A DNA stretch of 64,000 nt from Streptomyces mexicanus (GCF_902506575.1 NZ_LR732544.1:2824395-2888394), one strand, 5' to 3'; positions 18,101 through 26,955 are shown, numbered from the stretch's first letter. Program-made: numbers and translations. The notes: generated by a model not told the origin, from the letters alone.

Positions 18101-18580
18101 CTGCACGCTCCTGCCGCCCACCGACTGCAGCGTGAGGGCGAGGACGCGCATGTCCTCGGCCTGCGCCGTCTTGTACCCGCCGGCGAGGAAGGCCGAGATC
18201 TCCGCGTCCCCCGCCTCCAGGACGCGGGAGATCTCGGCGATCGTGCCCTTGCCGGCCAGGGAGAGCGCCTTGAAGACGGCGGCGCGGTTGTCCTCGGCGA
18301 TGGCGGCCGGCAGTGCCGTGGTGAGGAACGCCTCGACGTCCGCGTCGGTGCCGACGAGCGCGGCGGCCGCAGCGGCCTTGGTCGCCTTGCCACCACCCTG
18401 CCAGGCGGCGACGGCCTTGGCCCGCGGCGTGTCGGGAAGCGAGGGGATGGTGGGGGTGTCGCCGGTGCCGGTCGTGGCGGCGAAGGCCTGGGACGTCCTG
18501 CTCAGTGGCAGTGCCGTGGCTGCCGCGGTGGCGGCTGCCACGGTGATAAGGCGCCGTCTGCTCCAGAAAGTTGTCTGCAT
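15152..18580 (-). CDS. Tat-type secreted Ala-rich ALF-repeat protein, copy 1
   Basis: A 1142-residue protein. The N-terminus MQTTFWSRRRLITVAAATAAATALPL is a twin-arginine-like signal with a long hydrophobic core. Then come ALF-type repeats of ~40 residues (about 50-245; motifs such as AALDDGSGDALLKFI and AQRALDDGGPDAIRWFL), a very long Ala-rich coiled coil (about 250-560), a second ALF block (about 640-810), another coiled-coil stretch (about 830-985), and a C-terminal hydrophobic domain (about 1010-1142) containing SLLVPPPAGEALYGFF. Paralogue of 23460-26906. ALF repeats are known from actinobacterial secreted proteins and polymorphic toxins, but no toxin domain is recognised here. It is followed without a gap by a small membrane-protein gene. 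The function is unknown. Confidence 0.8.
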   Translation of the reverse strand: MQTTFWSRRRLITVAAATAAATALPLSRTSQAFAATTGTGDTPTIPSLPDTPRAKAVAAWQGGGKATKAAAAAALVGTDADVEAFLTTALPAAIAEDNRAAVFKALSLAGKGTIAEISRVLEAGDAEISAFLAGGYKTAQAEDMRVLALTLQSVGGRSVQSAAQAALDDGSGDALLKFITDTQFSARLEDETAEVFKILNGAGPELSTYAQRALDDGGPDAIRWFLEIGQNIARARDDEAASIEQLVAVTERQSKRAQLSTEKAKEESDKAKTAAAEAKKAALEAADEAQAAKEDVAKSAAAARKAASAAKGAANAASIAISASYAAQTAARKAAWAAHAATSAAATAAHAASAAYQAAMAASKDASKTAAAKDAAIAARTAAARARTAAKAADAAKIASAQSVAAGNSAAAAARDSAAAANAAATAASAAGAATSEAAAARAAAAEADAQAARATRAASSAQSLADTAATAAAAARDAANSAADHAEKAAAAADEAVKYAGQALDFANKSTAYTNDAQAAADAAVKAVLDAQEVEQKARDAEQARLDEYTEQGKADAAALAELERQDTEAARNQLTQQQATDSATLDLIAAAEKAFKDGDHPSAVDHGRKACLALLSSHGTWTREAAAFALAAGDEAILTWIDTDRVIAQKQDDRETVLFLSTVSTPDVAAAAQAALESADDAAPAAFLTTGAIDAAREDQTAAIFRILAGNPGKAVRQAANDALNDGSAKAVHEFFTVKYAPAQAEDDNVAVFSAVDSAGPYTKMMATVALEGPSWMRRNFVTTVYPRTLQLDADSASHIAAMQAMLAHAAKLAQDATTNAAYAQKVAAEARKASDEAQKWATAATESAAKAQTYKQQAEAHADAAEKSAAEAQASADKAKSAALAARSASRRANYSANQATAAAAAATISANNAQASANAAAASALQAGKDATAAAKAASEARQILATKRRQEQIAAAKAAAEAAAKAKQNGVDPADNSDNDGAKEPYKFLGGTADDWKGAADTLGTISTYTGYAAALSLLVPPPAGEALYGFFGGVSLITGVASTVIYGFAEGPFSSDCLTSAFGVAVGVFTTGLPWGKFGGVIGDALGPLEHGALSVGAQIQRVGTAALSPATGAIVAGGKAVGDAISDTWHDLTPW

Positions 18581-19347
18581 GTGTATGTCGTCCTCGAGGT
18601 GCTGACTGACAGAGCGGAGTGGCCGGTGGCACGCGACACCGGCGGGCGCGCTTGTGGTGGGAGCCGGTGGAGCTTGAGGCGGCGGGCGCTCTGAGCGCCT
18701 GGCGCGGCGGCCATCGGCTGCGATGACCGTGCTGCGTGCGTGCGGGCCGCCCCGTTTCGGCGCACGGTCACAATTCCCCCGTCACCTCTGTTGCGTGCCA
18801 ATCGAAAAGGGATCCTCACACACTTTTTCGGTGCACGTAAAGGAGGGCTGCAAAACCACGGGCGACCCTCCCCGCCTGACACAGTCATCCACAAAAGGGA
18901 GAGAAATCAACGAATTTTTTACTCATCCTTGACGGTCCTTCGACAATTCGGCCGTCGCGGCGAAACCGGCGCAGTCGAGGGCGAACTGCCTTCATCTTTG
19001 GCCAAGTTGGCCATCGACGAAAACCTTCACATATGTGGCGACGATCTGTCAGTCATGTGATGTACGCCACCCTGCACTCGCGCCAAGTAGGTGTTTTGCC
19101 ACCCTTCGCCCTGTGGACATGGATCAAGAATTCCAGCTTGGATGAACGAAGCTGCGGGCGAGTTTCGCACTTGCGATGCGGAGAGTCCTCTCACACCGAT
19201 GGCTCATTTCGGGGGGCGGTTCCATGGCCATGCACATTTCTGAGTGTGCTCATTTCGCGCCGGCTTCTGCCGACCCGGCCCGTCGCAGCCGACGCTCGCA
19301 ACCGTACGCGCTCTGACGTACCACCAGCATCGACCCCAAGGACTTCA
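18581..19347. promoter_or_regulatory. 767-bp divergent intergenic region, unusually AT-rich for this genome
   Basis: This lies between the leftward ALF-repeat gene and the rightward small secreted protein. The centre (about 18770-18960) contains A/T runs such as CACTTTTTCGG, CAAAAGGG and GAATTTTTTACTC, clearly richer in AT than the flanking genes. It must hold promoters for both transcription units. I see no tRNA, no open frame with convincing codon use and no clear operator. The compositional change may mark foreign DNA. Confidence 0.55.
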
Positions 19348-19890
19348 ATGAAGGCGCGTGGCGCAATCGTGGCAAGGCCGAGAAACAAGAGATTCGTCGG
19401 CACCGTGCTGGCCGCAGCAGTGGCCGGCGCCCTGACCTGGCTCGCCGTCCCGGCCGGCTCCTCCGGCGCCCAGAGCGCCGACAACCGGGCGACGGCACCC
19501 GTCGCGGGCGAGGCTCCCGGCTACGCCGTGGAGGACTTCAACTACCCGCAGGCCGACAAGATCCTCGCGGAGAAGAACATCGTCCTCAAGCGCGGCGACG
19601 GCCACATCACCCTCGCCGACTGCGTCAGCGGCACCGGACAGCTCGAGGTCTGGGCCCGCAGCAAGGACAAGATCTGCTTCCAGGTCACCGGCAACTCCGG
19701 CTGGCTGACCCTGGAGATCCCCTCCGTCTACGGCATCAAGGGCAACGACTACGCCACCCAGGTGGACATGACCACCGGCACCGAGGAAAAGTCCTTCGAC
19801 ATCGACAAGAACACCTGGACCGCGGTCGGCGAGAGCGCCGACGAACAGGGCCGCGAATTCATGCTCGTGGAAATCCGAACCACCAAGTAG
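19348..19890 (+). CDS. Small secreted protein of the duplicated module, copy 1
   Basis: 180 residues from the ATG at 19348, preceded by AAGGA. An earlier in-frame ATG at 19033 gives only shadow-like sequence. It has a basic start (RPRNKRFVGT), a hydrophobic signal core (LAAAVAGALTWLAVPAGSS) and a mature domain of ~130 residues rich in strands. Cys pairs at CVSG and ICFQ could form a disulfide. The mature part is essentially identical to the product of 27137-27679 (see repeat entry). The next gene, 91 bases downstream, encodes a trypsin-fold FG-GAP protein, as in the other half of the island. I recall similar proteins in many Streptomyces genomes, without a known function. Confidence 0.75.
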   Translation: MKARGAIVARPRNKRFVGTVLAAAVAGALTWLAVPAGSSGAQSADNRATAPVAGEAPGYAVEDFNYPQADKILAEKNIVLKRGDGHITLADCVSGTGQLEVWARSKDKICFQVTGNSGWLTLEIPSVYGIKGNDYATQVDMTTGTEEKSFDIDKNTWTAVGESADEQGREFMLVEIRTTK

Positions 19891-19896
19891 CCCTGG
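19485..19896 (+). repeat. 412-bp near-identical direct repeat, copy 1
   Basis: This segment covers the mature part of the small secreted protein plus the first 6 bases after the stop, and matches 27274-27685 with three substitutions visible by eye (all silent), in the same orientation 7.8 kb apart. Outside it the two loci diverge quickly, which points to recent duplication or gene conversion. Confidence 0.85.
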
Positions 19897-19981
19897 TGCG
19901 ATTGCGCGTCTCTTGGGTGGATCCACTCCGAGAGTCACTTCATGCCACGCACCGGATACGCCTTCCTGGAAAGAGCCACAC

Positions 19982-21847
19982 ATGTCTCACAGACGCTTTT
20001 CCATGTCAAGGGCATGGGCAGTCGGCGTCGCAGCCGCAATCGCGGCACCGGCCCTGCTCACCGCCGCGCCGGCCGACGCAGTGGTGGGCGCGGAAGTCAC
20101 TGACAACGCCTACGCCTTCACCGCTCGCATCGACATCGGCGACGGCGAGCGCGCCTGCTCCGGCGCCCTGGTCGACCCTTCATGGGTCGTCACCGCGGGA
20201 TCGTGCTTCGTGGACGACCCGGCCTCAGGTGCCGTCCCCGCCGCCGGCAAACCCGCCAAGACCGCCAAGGTGATCGTCGGCCGCCCCGATCTGACCACCA
20301 CGGCCGGCATGGCGACCGAGATCACCGAGCTCGTCCCCTACCCAGGGCGCGACCTGGTCATGGGGCGCCTGGCACAGCCAGCCACAGGGATCACCCCGGT
20401 CGCGCTCTCCACCACCCCGCCGATCGCGGGGGAGACCCTCGAAGCCGTGGGATTCGGCCGCACCAGGACCGAGTGGTCGCCGCTCAGGCAGCACACCGGG
20501 GCCTTCACCACCGACACCGTGGAGGACACCGGCCTGTCCCTCACGGGGCAGAACGGCGACGCCATCTGCCCTGGTGACGCCGGCGGCCCCTTGGTGCGCG
20601 AGAAGAACGGAACGATCGAACTCGTCGCCGTCCACAGCCGCTCCTGGCAGGGAGGCTGCTGGGGCGTGGACGCCGACGAAACGCGCACCGGAGCGGTCGA
20701 CACCCGCGTGGACGATCTGAACGCGTGGATCCAGCAGGTCCGCGGTCTGCCCCAGCAGGCGCAGGTGACCGCAGGCGACTTTAACGGTGACGGCAAGGCC
20801 GACGTCGCGGCGCTGTACGACGACGGGAAGGACGCCGCAGGCCGCGGTCTGGTCAGTCTGTGGGTGTTCGACAGCGACGGCACGGCGCTGCGTGCGCCGC
20901 GCGTGACGTGGAACAGCGACACCAGCTGGACCTGGAGCAACACCAAGCTCACGTCGGGCGACTACAACGGAGACGGGAAGGCCGACGTCGGCGTTCTCTA
21001 CAACTACGGACAGAACGCCGACGGCGTCAACCGGACCAAGCTGTGGATCTTCACCAGCACCGGGGACGGTTTTCGGGCACCGACGATCCTGTGGGACAGC
21101 GGCAGCACGAGCTGGAACTGGAATTCCAGCAAGCTCACCTCGGGCGACTACAACGGTGACGGCAAGGCCGACATCGGCGTTCTCTACAACTACGGGCGTA
21201 CCGCCGACGGCCGCAACCACACCGGCCTGTGGGTGTTCACCAGCGTCGGCAACGGCTTCCAGGCACCGGCCAAGGTCTGGGACAGCGGCACCGGCAGCTG
21301 GAACTGGAACGCCAGCAAACTGACGTCGGGCGACTTCAACGGCGACGGCAGGACGGACGTCGCCGTGCTGTACGACTACGGACAGGCCGCCGACGGCCGC
21401 AACCAGACCGGTCTGTGGTTCGTCGGCGGTGCCGACGGCCTCGGTTCCCCGAAGAAGGTCTGGACGAGCGACACCAGTTGGAACTGGAATTCCAGCAAGC
21501 TCACCTCGGGCGACTACGACGGTGACGGCAAGGCCGACATCGGCGTTCTGTACAACTACGGTCAGGACAGCGAGGGCCGCAACCACACCGGTCTGTGGAC
21601 CATGGCGGGCACCGACACCGGCGTCGCGCCGGCGAAGAAGGTCTGGGACAGCACCACGAGCTGGAACTGGAACGCCAGCCAGCCCGTGTCCGGTGATTTC
21701 AACGGTGACGGCAAGAGCGACCTCGCCGTCTTCTACGACTACGGACACAGCGCCGACGGCCGTACCCGTCACGGCCTGTGGAACTTCACCAGCACCGGTG
21801 ACGGCATGACCGGCCCGCACCTCGACTGGGACAGCGCCCTGCGGTGA
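19982..21847 (+). CDS. Secreted trypsin-fold pseudoprotease with six FG-GAP/VCBS-type repeats
   Basis: A 621-residue protein from the ATG at 19982 (MSHRRFSMSR..., preceded by GGAAAGAG). It has a signal peptide ending near APADA and an S1-type domain (about 36-235) with the Cys pair of CSGALVDPSWVVTAGSC. The catalytic His is Ser74 (TAGSC instead of TAAHC), and the nucleophile Ser is Ala200 (CPGDAGGP instead of CxGDSGGP). It should therefore be catalytically dead. The second half is six repeats with calcium-type loops such as DYNGDGKADVGVLYNYG, each followed by an aromatic W-N-W-N segment, likely a beta-propeller. The small secreted protein gene precedes it; galE is convergent downstream. Likely a surface or matrix binding protein. 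Confidence 0.85.
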   Translation: MSHRRFSMSRAWAVGVAAAIAAPALLTAAPADAVVGAEVTDNAYAFTARIDIGDGERACSGALVDPSWVVTAGSCFVDDPASGAVPAAGKPAKTAKVIVGRPDLTTTAGMATEITELVPYPGRDLVMGRLAQPATGITPVALSTTPPIAGETLEAVGFGRTRTEWSPLRQHTGAFTTDTVEDTGLSLTGQNGDAICPGDAGGPLVREKNGTIELVAVHSRSWQGGCWGVDADETRTGAVDTRVDDLNAWIQQVRGLPQQAQVTAGDFNGDGKADVAALYDDGKDAAGRGLVSLWVFDSDGTALRAPRVTWNSDTSWTWSNTKLTSGDYNGDGKADVGVLYNYGQNADGVNRTKLWIFTSTGDGFRAPTILWDSGSTSWNWNSSKLTSGDYNGDGKADIGVLYNYGRTADGRNHTGLWVFTSVGNGFQAPAKVWDSGTGSWNWNASKLTSGDFNGDGRTDVAVLYDYGQAADGRNQTGLWFVGGADGLGSPKKVWTSDTSWNWNSSKLTSGDYDGDGKADIGVLYNYGQDSEGRNHTGLWTMAGTDTGVAPAKKVWDSTTSWNWNASQPVSGDFNGDGKSDLAVFYDYGHSADGRTRHGLWNFTSTGDGMTGPHLDWDSALR

Positions 21848-22080
21848 CGAGTGGCCCGAACGTCTCTGTCTGACCTCTCCCCCTGTCCGCTCCTCCGTAC
21901 GGCGCGGGCAGGGGTCGCCGTCCGGCCGGTACAGGTGGGCCGCCCGGCGGCAGCGGGCCGCGGCCGCCGGACCATGGTCCTCCTGCCGCGGCGCGCTCAG
22001 CGGTACCGCGGTCCGACACCGATCGCCCCCGGCTCAGCCGTGCCGGGGGCACCGGCCCGGCCGGAGCGACAAGACGCGGC

Positions 22081-23052
22081 TCAGCCGTGCCGGTGGCGCC
22101 ACCCCAGCCAGGCCGACTCGATCATGTCGTCCAGGTCGTGGCGGGCGCTCCAGCCCAGTTCCGCGTGGATGCGGTCGGCGGAGGCGACGACCCGGGCGGG
22201 GTCGCCGGGGCGGCGTGCGGTGACTTCGGGGGCGAGGTCTTCGCGGCCGGTCACCTTGAGGATGCGGTCGACCATCTGTCGTACGGAGCTTCCCTCGCCC
22301 CGGCCGATGTTGAGGGTCAGGGACGTGCCCGCGGGGGCCTCGGCCAGGCGCCGCGCCGCCGCGAGGTGGGCGGAGGCGATGTCCGCGACGTGGATGTAGT
22401 CGCGCACGCAGGTGCCGTCCGGTGTGGCGTAGTCGTCGCCGAAGATGCGCGGCGCCTCGCCGGCCTCCAGCCGCTCGAACACCATGGGGATGAGGTTGAA
22501 AGCCCCCGAGTCGGACAGTTCCGGCGTGGCGGCCCCGGCGACGTTGAAGTAGCGCAGGGCGGCGGCCTTCAGGCCGTGGGCGCGCGCCGCGGCGGCGATC
22601 AACCACTCGCCGACCAGCTTGGTCTCGCCGTAGGGGCTCATGGGCACGCAGGGGGTGTCCTCGGTGACGAGGTCCACGTCGGGCATGCCGTAGACGGCCG
22701 CGGAGGAGGAGAAGACGAGCCGGTCGACGCCGACGGCGGTCATGGCCTCGAGGAGGGTCTGCAGGCCGGTGACGTTCTCCCGGTAGTAGTACAGGGGGCG
22801 TTCGACCGACTCCCCCACCTGCTTCTTGGCCGCGATGTGCACCACACCGGCGATGTCGTGGTCACGGAAGGTGCGCTCGAGCAGCTCCTGGTCCAGCACG
22901 CTGCCCACGACCAGCGGCACGTCGGCGGGCACGCGGTCGGCCGCACCGGTGGACAGGTCGTCGTAGACGACCACGTGTTCGCCGCCCTCGGTCATGGCGC
23001 GCACCACATGGGCGCCGATGTACCCGGCTCCACCCGTGACCAACCAGTTCAT
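22081..23052 (-). CDS. galE: UDP-glucose 4-epimerase-like SDR enzyme
   Basis: 323 residues from the ATG at 23050-23052, preceded by GGAGGAGG. The NAD-binding motif TGGAGYIGAHV is at residues 6-15, and the catalytic pair Y-x3-K (SPYGETKLV) lies near residue 145, with SSSAAVYG before it. Residues LRYFNVAGA and GTCVRDYIHVADIA are typical GalE blocks. It would interconvert UDP-glucose and UDP-galactose (or the N-acetyl forms) for wall or extracellular polymers. It is alone on the minus strand between the two halves of the accessory island. Substrate range cannot be settled from sequence. By position it could be the S. coelicolor SCO2588-like gene. Confidence 0.88.
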   Translation of the reverse strand: MNWLVTGGAGYIGAHVVRAMTEGGEHVVVYDDLSTGAADRVPADVPLVVGSVLDQELLERTFRDHDIAGVVHIAAKKQVGESVERPLYYYRENVTGLQTLLEAMTAVGVDRLVFSSSAAVYGMPDVDLVTEDTPCVPMSPYGETKLVGEWLIAAAARAHGLKAAALRYFNVAGAATPELSDSGAFNLIPMVFERLEAGEAPRIFGDDYATPDGTCVRDYIHVADIASAHLAAARRLAEAPAGTSLTLNIGRGEGSSVRQMVDRILKVTGREDLAPEVTARRPGDPARVVASADRIHAELGWSARHDLDDMIESAWLGWRHRHG

Positions 23053-23459
23053 CGTTGTGCCTCCTCCGTCCGTACAGCTGGGACCACCTTCGCCCATGAC
23101 CTGCACGAAATCGAATCCGGCAGATCAGGGCATCTCGGGTGATTCCGGCGATGACGAAGTCGAGCGCGGCGACCGGGCCGCCCGACGCCGGAGGGGGAGC
23201 GGAGCGTCTGTGTTCGTGACGTGATCACATCATCGAAACACGCACACGCCCCGTCCGCAACCGATCCCACCCGGAGTATCCAGGCGAATACGGCCATACG
23301 ACCGGTGTGGGTTTTCTCATGTGCCTCGCGTGCTCCTGACGGGTGGTCACTTGTGGCGCGTCGCACATAGGTTCACCCCTCGGGCTCACGACACGCCCGG
23401 CAGTTCCGTCGGCGGACACCACGCGCCGACGCCGGACACACAACGAGGGGGGACATTCC
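23053..23459. promoter_or_regulatory. 407-bp divergent region between galE and the second ALF-repeat gene
   Basis: It must hold promoters for both directions. A small palindrome GTGATCAC lies at 23221-23228, preceded by GTGAC. There is an AT-richer patch around 23220-23300. Just before the rightward gene sits a strong purine ribosome site (GAGGGGGGA, about 23445-23453). No other gene is seen. Confidence 0.5.
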
Positions 23460-26400
23460 TTGGACACCACCTACTGGAGCAGACGCCGCGTCCTCACCGC
23501 CATCGGGGCGGCCACCGCGGCGACCGCGATCCCGCTCGCGGCACCCTCCCGGGCACTGGCCGCCACCACGTCCACGACCGGAGCGGATCTGCCGAGGCTC
23601 CCGGAACTTCCCGACACCGCCCGGGCCCGGGCGGTCACCGCGTGGAAGATCGGCGGGCGCACGGTCAAGAACGTGGCCGCCCAGGCGCTCACCGGCACCG
23701 GCGCCGATGTCGACGGCTTCCTGTCGCAGGGGCTGGCGCAGGCCACCGCCGAGGACAACCGCCTCGCCCTCCTCAAGGCCCTGCCCGCCAGCGGCAAGGG
23801 CACGGCCCGTGACGCCTCCGCCGCGCTCGACGGCGGTGACGACGCCATCGCCGCCTTCCTGGCCGGCGGATACAAGACCGCCGAACTGGAGGATCTCCGC
23901 GTCACCACCCTGTCCATCATGAACGCCGGTGGTACGGCGATCCGGCGGGAGGCGCAGAAAGCCCTCACCGACGGCACCAGCGACGCCCTGTCGCTGTTCC
24001 TGCTGGACACCCAGATCACCGCCCGCCAGGAGGACGAGCGGGCCGAGGTGTTCCGTATCCTCTCCACCGCCTCTCCGGAGGTGCAGAAGTACGCCGAGCG
24101 CGCCCTGGACGACGGCTCCCCGTCGGCGATCAACTGGTTCCTGACCACCGGCCAGTACATCGCGCGGGCCCGGGACCAGGAGAGCGCCACCATCGATCAG
24201 CTGGTGGCGATCGTGGAACGCGAGGGCAAGCGCGCCCAGCTCACCTCCGACCGCGCCGTCGCCGCCTCGGACAAGGCGCAGCAAGCCGCCGAGAAGGCGA
24301 AGGAGGCTGCCGAGAAGGCCGCCGCCGAGGCCGACGCGGCCCGCGAGGACGTCGCCAAGTCCGGTGCCGCCGCCCGCAAGGCGGCCTCCGCGGCCCAGGG
24401 CGCCGCCTCCGCCGCCCGCACCGCCGTCCAGGCCTCCTCCGCCGCGCACAACGCCGCCCGCCGCGCGGCGCTGTCCGCCACCGCCGCCGCCCGGGCCGCG
24501 GCGCCCGCCGGCCGAGCCGCGTCCGCGGCCTACTCGGCGGCCATCGCGGCGGCCCACGCCGCCTCCAAGGCCAGCGCCGCCCGGGCCGCGGCACAGGGCG
24601 CCCGCAACGCCGCCGCCAAGGCCCGCACCGCGGCGGCCGCCGCCGACGCGGCCGCGACCGCCTCCAGTCAGGCGGCGGCAGCCGGGTCCGCCGCGGCCGG
24701 GGCGGCGCGCAACGCGGCCTCCGCGGCCAACTCCGCCGCAGTTGCCGCGCAGGCAGCCGGTGCCGCCCAGTCGGAGGCGGCCGCCGCCAAGGCCGCCGCC
24801 GCGGAGGCGGACGCCCAGGCGGCCCGGGCCACCAGGGCCGCGAACACCGCCCAGTCCCTGGCCAACACCGCGGCGCAGGCGGCACGCACCGCCCGTGACG
24901 CGGCCAACTCCGCCGCCACCCACGCCGACAACGCGGCGAAGGCGGCCGACGAGGCCGCCGACGCGGCCGGGCAGGCCGCCGACTACGCCACCAAGGCCAC
25001 GGCGTGGGCCGCCGAGTCGGTGAAGGCCGCCGAAGCAGCGGTGAAGGCGGTCCAGGACGCCCAGGACGTGGAGCAGGCGGCGCGCGACTCCGAGGCCGAG
25101 AAACTGGCGGAGGAGACCGAGCAGTCGCTCGCCGAGGCCCGGGAGCTGGCGCAGGCGGAGGCCGAGGACCGGGAGGCGGCCCGTAACGCCGCCACCCAGG
25201 CGGACGCCCTGGACGCCGCGACCAAGGACCTGATCGCCAAGGCCGAGTCCGCCTACTCCTCCGGCGACACGGCCCAGGCCGTCGCTCTGGGCCGCCGGGC
25301 GGCGATGAACCTGATCTCCACGACGATCGGCACCTGGAGCCGGAGCGCCGCCGAGTACGCCCTGGCCGGAGCCGACGAGGACGTGCTGGCCTGGGTCTCC
25401 ACCGACCGCCGGATCGCGCAGACCCAGGACGACCGCGAGACGGTCCTCGCCCTGGCGAAGGTCTCCACCGAAGCCGTGGCCAACGCCGCTCAGACGGCGC
25501 TGTCGGCCGAGGACTCCAAGGCCGTGGGCGACTTCCTGACCACCGGGATCCTGGAAGCCGCCGCGGCGGACAACCGGATCGCCATCCTGCGCATCCTCGC
25601 CGACAACCCCGGCAACGCCGTCAAGGCGGCGGCGCAGGCCGCCCTGGACGACGGCTCGGCCAAGGCCCTGCACGACTTCTTCCTGGGCTACGCCGACAAG
25701 GTCGTCGAGGACGACCAGGTCGCCGTCCTCTCCATCCTCGACACCGCCGGCCCGTACACCAAGGCGGCCGCCCAGGTCGCGCTGGAGGGCCCGTCGTGGA
25801 TGCGGCGTGACTTCGTCACCACCGTGCACCACCGCACCGCGCAGCTCGACTCCGACTGGAGTGCCCACGTCGCCGCCGTCCGGGCCTCCATCGCCCACGC
25901 GGCGAAGATCGCCCAGGAGGCGCAGAAGGACGCCTACGAAGCGTCCAAAGCCGCGGCCGATGCCCGCAAGGCGGCCGACGAGGCGGCACAGTGGGCGACC
26001 AAGGCGCAGGCCTCCGCCGACAAGGCCGCCGACTACGCCCAGCAGGCCGACGCGAACGCGGACGCCGCCGAACGCTCCGCACAGGACGCGCAGGCCTCGG
26101 CGGACAAGGCGAAGGCCGCGGCCGCCTCCGCGCGCAGCGCCGCACGGCGGGCGAACTACTCCGCCAACCAGGCCGTGGCCTCCGCCGCTGCCGCCGTGCA
26201 GTCCGCCAACCAGGCCCAGGCGTCGGCCAACGCCGCACGCCAGTCCGCCTACGAGGCCGGAAAGGACGCGGCGGCCGCCGCACAGGCCGCCTCCGAGGCC
26301 CGCACGATCGCCGCCCAGAAGCGTCAGCAGGAACTGGCTGCCGCCGCGCAGGCGGCGGCGCAGGCGGCGAAGCAGAACCAGCAGAACGGCGTCGACCCTG

Positions 26401-26906
26401 CCGACACCAGCGACAACGACAAGGTCGACAACCCCGAGGGCTGGGGCAGCAAGGACGACTGGCGCAACGTCGCGCAGGCCCTCAACGCGATCAGCGCCGT
26501 CTCCGGGACCGTCGCCGCGTTCAGCCTGCTCATTCCCCCGCCCGCCGGGGAGGCCATCGCGGGTGTGGCGGGCACCATCTCCTGGGTCACGGGCATCGGT
26601 TCGGCCGTCATCACGGGCTTCACCGACGGATGGACCTCCGACGCGTTCTTCGGTTCCGTCGCCGGTCTGGCGGTCGGCGCGCTCACCGGAGGCTTCACGC
26701 TGGGCAAGATCAAGGTGCCCGGCCTGTCCCATGTGATCGAGTGGGGCGCCGAAGGCCTGAAGAGCGGCACGGTGCTCGCCACCCGGGTCGGACACGAACT
26801 GGTCGGTCCCGCGGTCGGTTTCGCAACCACGTCGTGGAACAAGGTCGGCGATGTGGCCTCCGACATCGGGGGGGCCATCTCCGACGGATGGAACTCCATC
26901 TTCTAG
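23460..26906 (+). CDS. Tat-type secreted Ala-rich ALF-repeat protein, copy 2
   Basis: 1148 residues from the TTG at 23460, with GAGGGGGGA six bases upstream. The longer ATG reading from 23343 has no partner in the paralogue. The N-terminus (L)DTTYWSRRRVLTAIGAATAATAIPL aligns with copy 1. The architecture is the same: two ALF-repeat blocks (about 45-240 and 640-815) separated and followed by Ala-rich coiled coils, then a hydrophobic C-terminal domain with SLLIPPPAGEAIAGVAG. ALF stretches include AERALDDGSPSAINWFL and AQAALDDGSAKALHDFF. Ala makes up over a third of the coil. Unlike copy 1, it is not followed by a small membrane protein but by a small secreted protein and a pseudoprotease on the same strand. 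Function unknown. Confidence 0.8.
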   Translation: MDTTYWSRRRVLTAIGAATAATAIPLAAPSRALAATTSTTGADLPRLPELPDTARARAVTAWKIGGRTVKNVAAQALTGTGADVDGFLSQGLAQATAEDNRLALLKALPASGKGTARDASAALDGGDDAIAAFLAGGYKTAELEDLRVTTLSIMNAGGTAIRREAQKALTDGTSDALSLFLLDTQITARQEDERAEVFRILSTASPEVQKYAERALDDGSPSAINWFLTTGQYIARARDQESATIDQLVAIVEREGKRAQLTSDRAVAASDKAQQAAEKAKEAAEKAAAEADAAREDVAKSGAAARKAASAAQGAASAARTAVQASSAAHNAARRAALSATAAARAAAPAGRAASAAYSAAIAAAHAASKASAARAAAQGARNAAAKARTAAAAADAAATASSQAAAAGSAAAGAARNAASAANSAAVAAQAAGAAQSEAAAAKAAAAEADAQAARATRAANTAQSLANTAAQAARTARDAANSAATHADNAAKAADEAADAAGQAADYATKATAWAAESVKAAEAAVKAVQDAQDVEQAARDSEAEKLAEETEQSLAEARELAQAEAEDREAARNAATQADALDAATKDLIAKAESAYSSGDTAQAVALGRRAAMNLISTTIGTWSRSAAEYALAGADEDVLAWVSTDRRIAQTQDDRETVLALAKVSTEAVANAAQTALSAEDSKAVGDFLTTGILEAAAADNRIAILRILADNPGNAVKAAAQAALDDGSAKALHDFFLGYADKVVEDDQVAVLSILDTAGPYTKAAAQVALEGPSWMRRDFVTTVHHRTAQLDSDWSAHVAAVRASIAHAAKIAQEAQKDAYEASKAAADARKAADEAAQWATKAQASADKAADYAQQADANADAAERSAQDAQASADKAKAAAASARSAARRANYSANQAVASAAAAVQSANQAQASANAARQSAYEAGKDAAAAAQAASEARTIAAQKRQQELAAAAQAAAQAAKQNQQNGVDPADTSDNDKVDNPEGWGSKDDWRNVAQALNAISAVSGTVAAFSLLIPPPAGEAIAGVAGTISWVTGIGSAVITGFTDGWTSDAFFGSVAGLAVGALTGGFTLGKIKVPGLSHVIEWGAEGLKSGTVLATRVGHELVGPAVGFATTSWNKVGDVASDIGGAISDGWNSIF

Positions 26907-26922
26907 ACGCATGCGGACCGGG

Positions 26923-26955
26923 CCGGAACCTCACCGCACGGCAGTGGGGTTCCGG
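26923..26955 (+). terminator. Hairpin after the second ALF-repeat gene
   Basis: Arms 26923-26934 (CCGGAACCTCAC) and 26944-26955 (GTGGGGTTCCGG) pair over 12 bases with one G-T, around a 9-base loop. It lies 17 bases after the stop. There is no U tract. It is plausibly the end of that transcript, which would separate it from the downstream secreted protein. Confidence 0.6.

Noticed and set aside
15170-18694. 1174-residue plus-strand open frame opposite the ALF-repeat gene, and a similar one at 23373-26912 opposite copy 2
   Set aside because: They are mirror frames of Ala-rich coding DNA (Gly/Val/Arg-rich products with no domain). High-GC shadow, not genes.
18723-18932. Small open frames in the AT-rich intergenic region
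   Set aside because: No ribosome sites, no GC-skewed codon third position, no recognisable motif.
23215-23228. CRP-type operator (GTGAC..GTGATCAC) between galE and ALF copy 2
   Set aside because: Spacing does not match the GTG-N6-CAC motif I recall for Streptomyces Crp; kept only as a palindrome.
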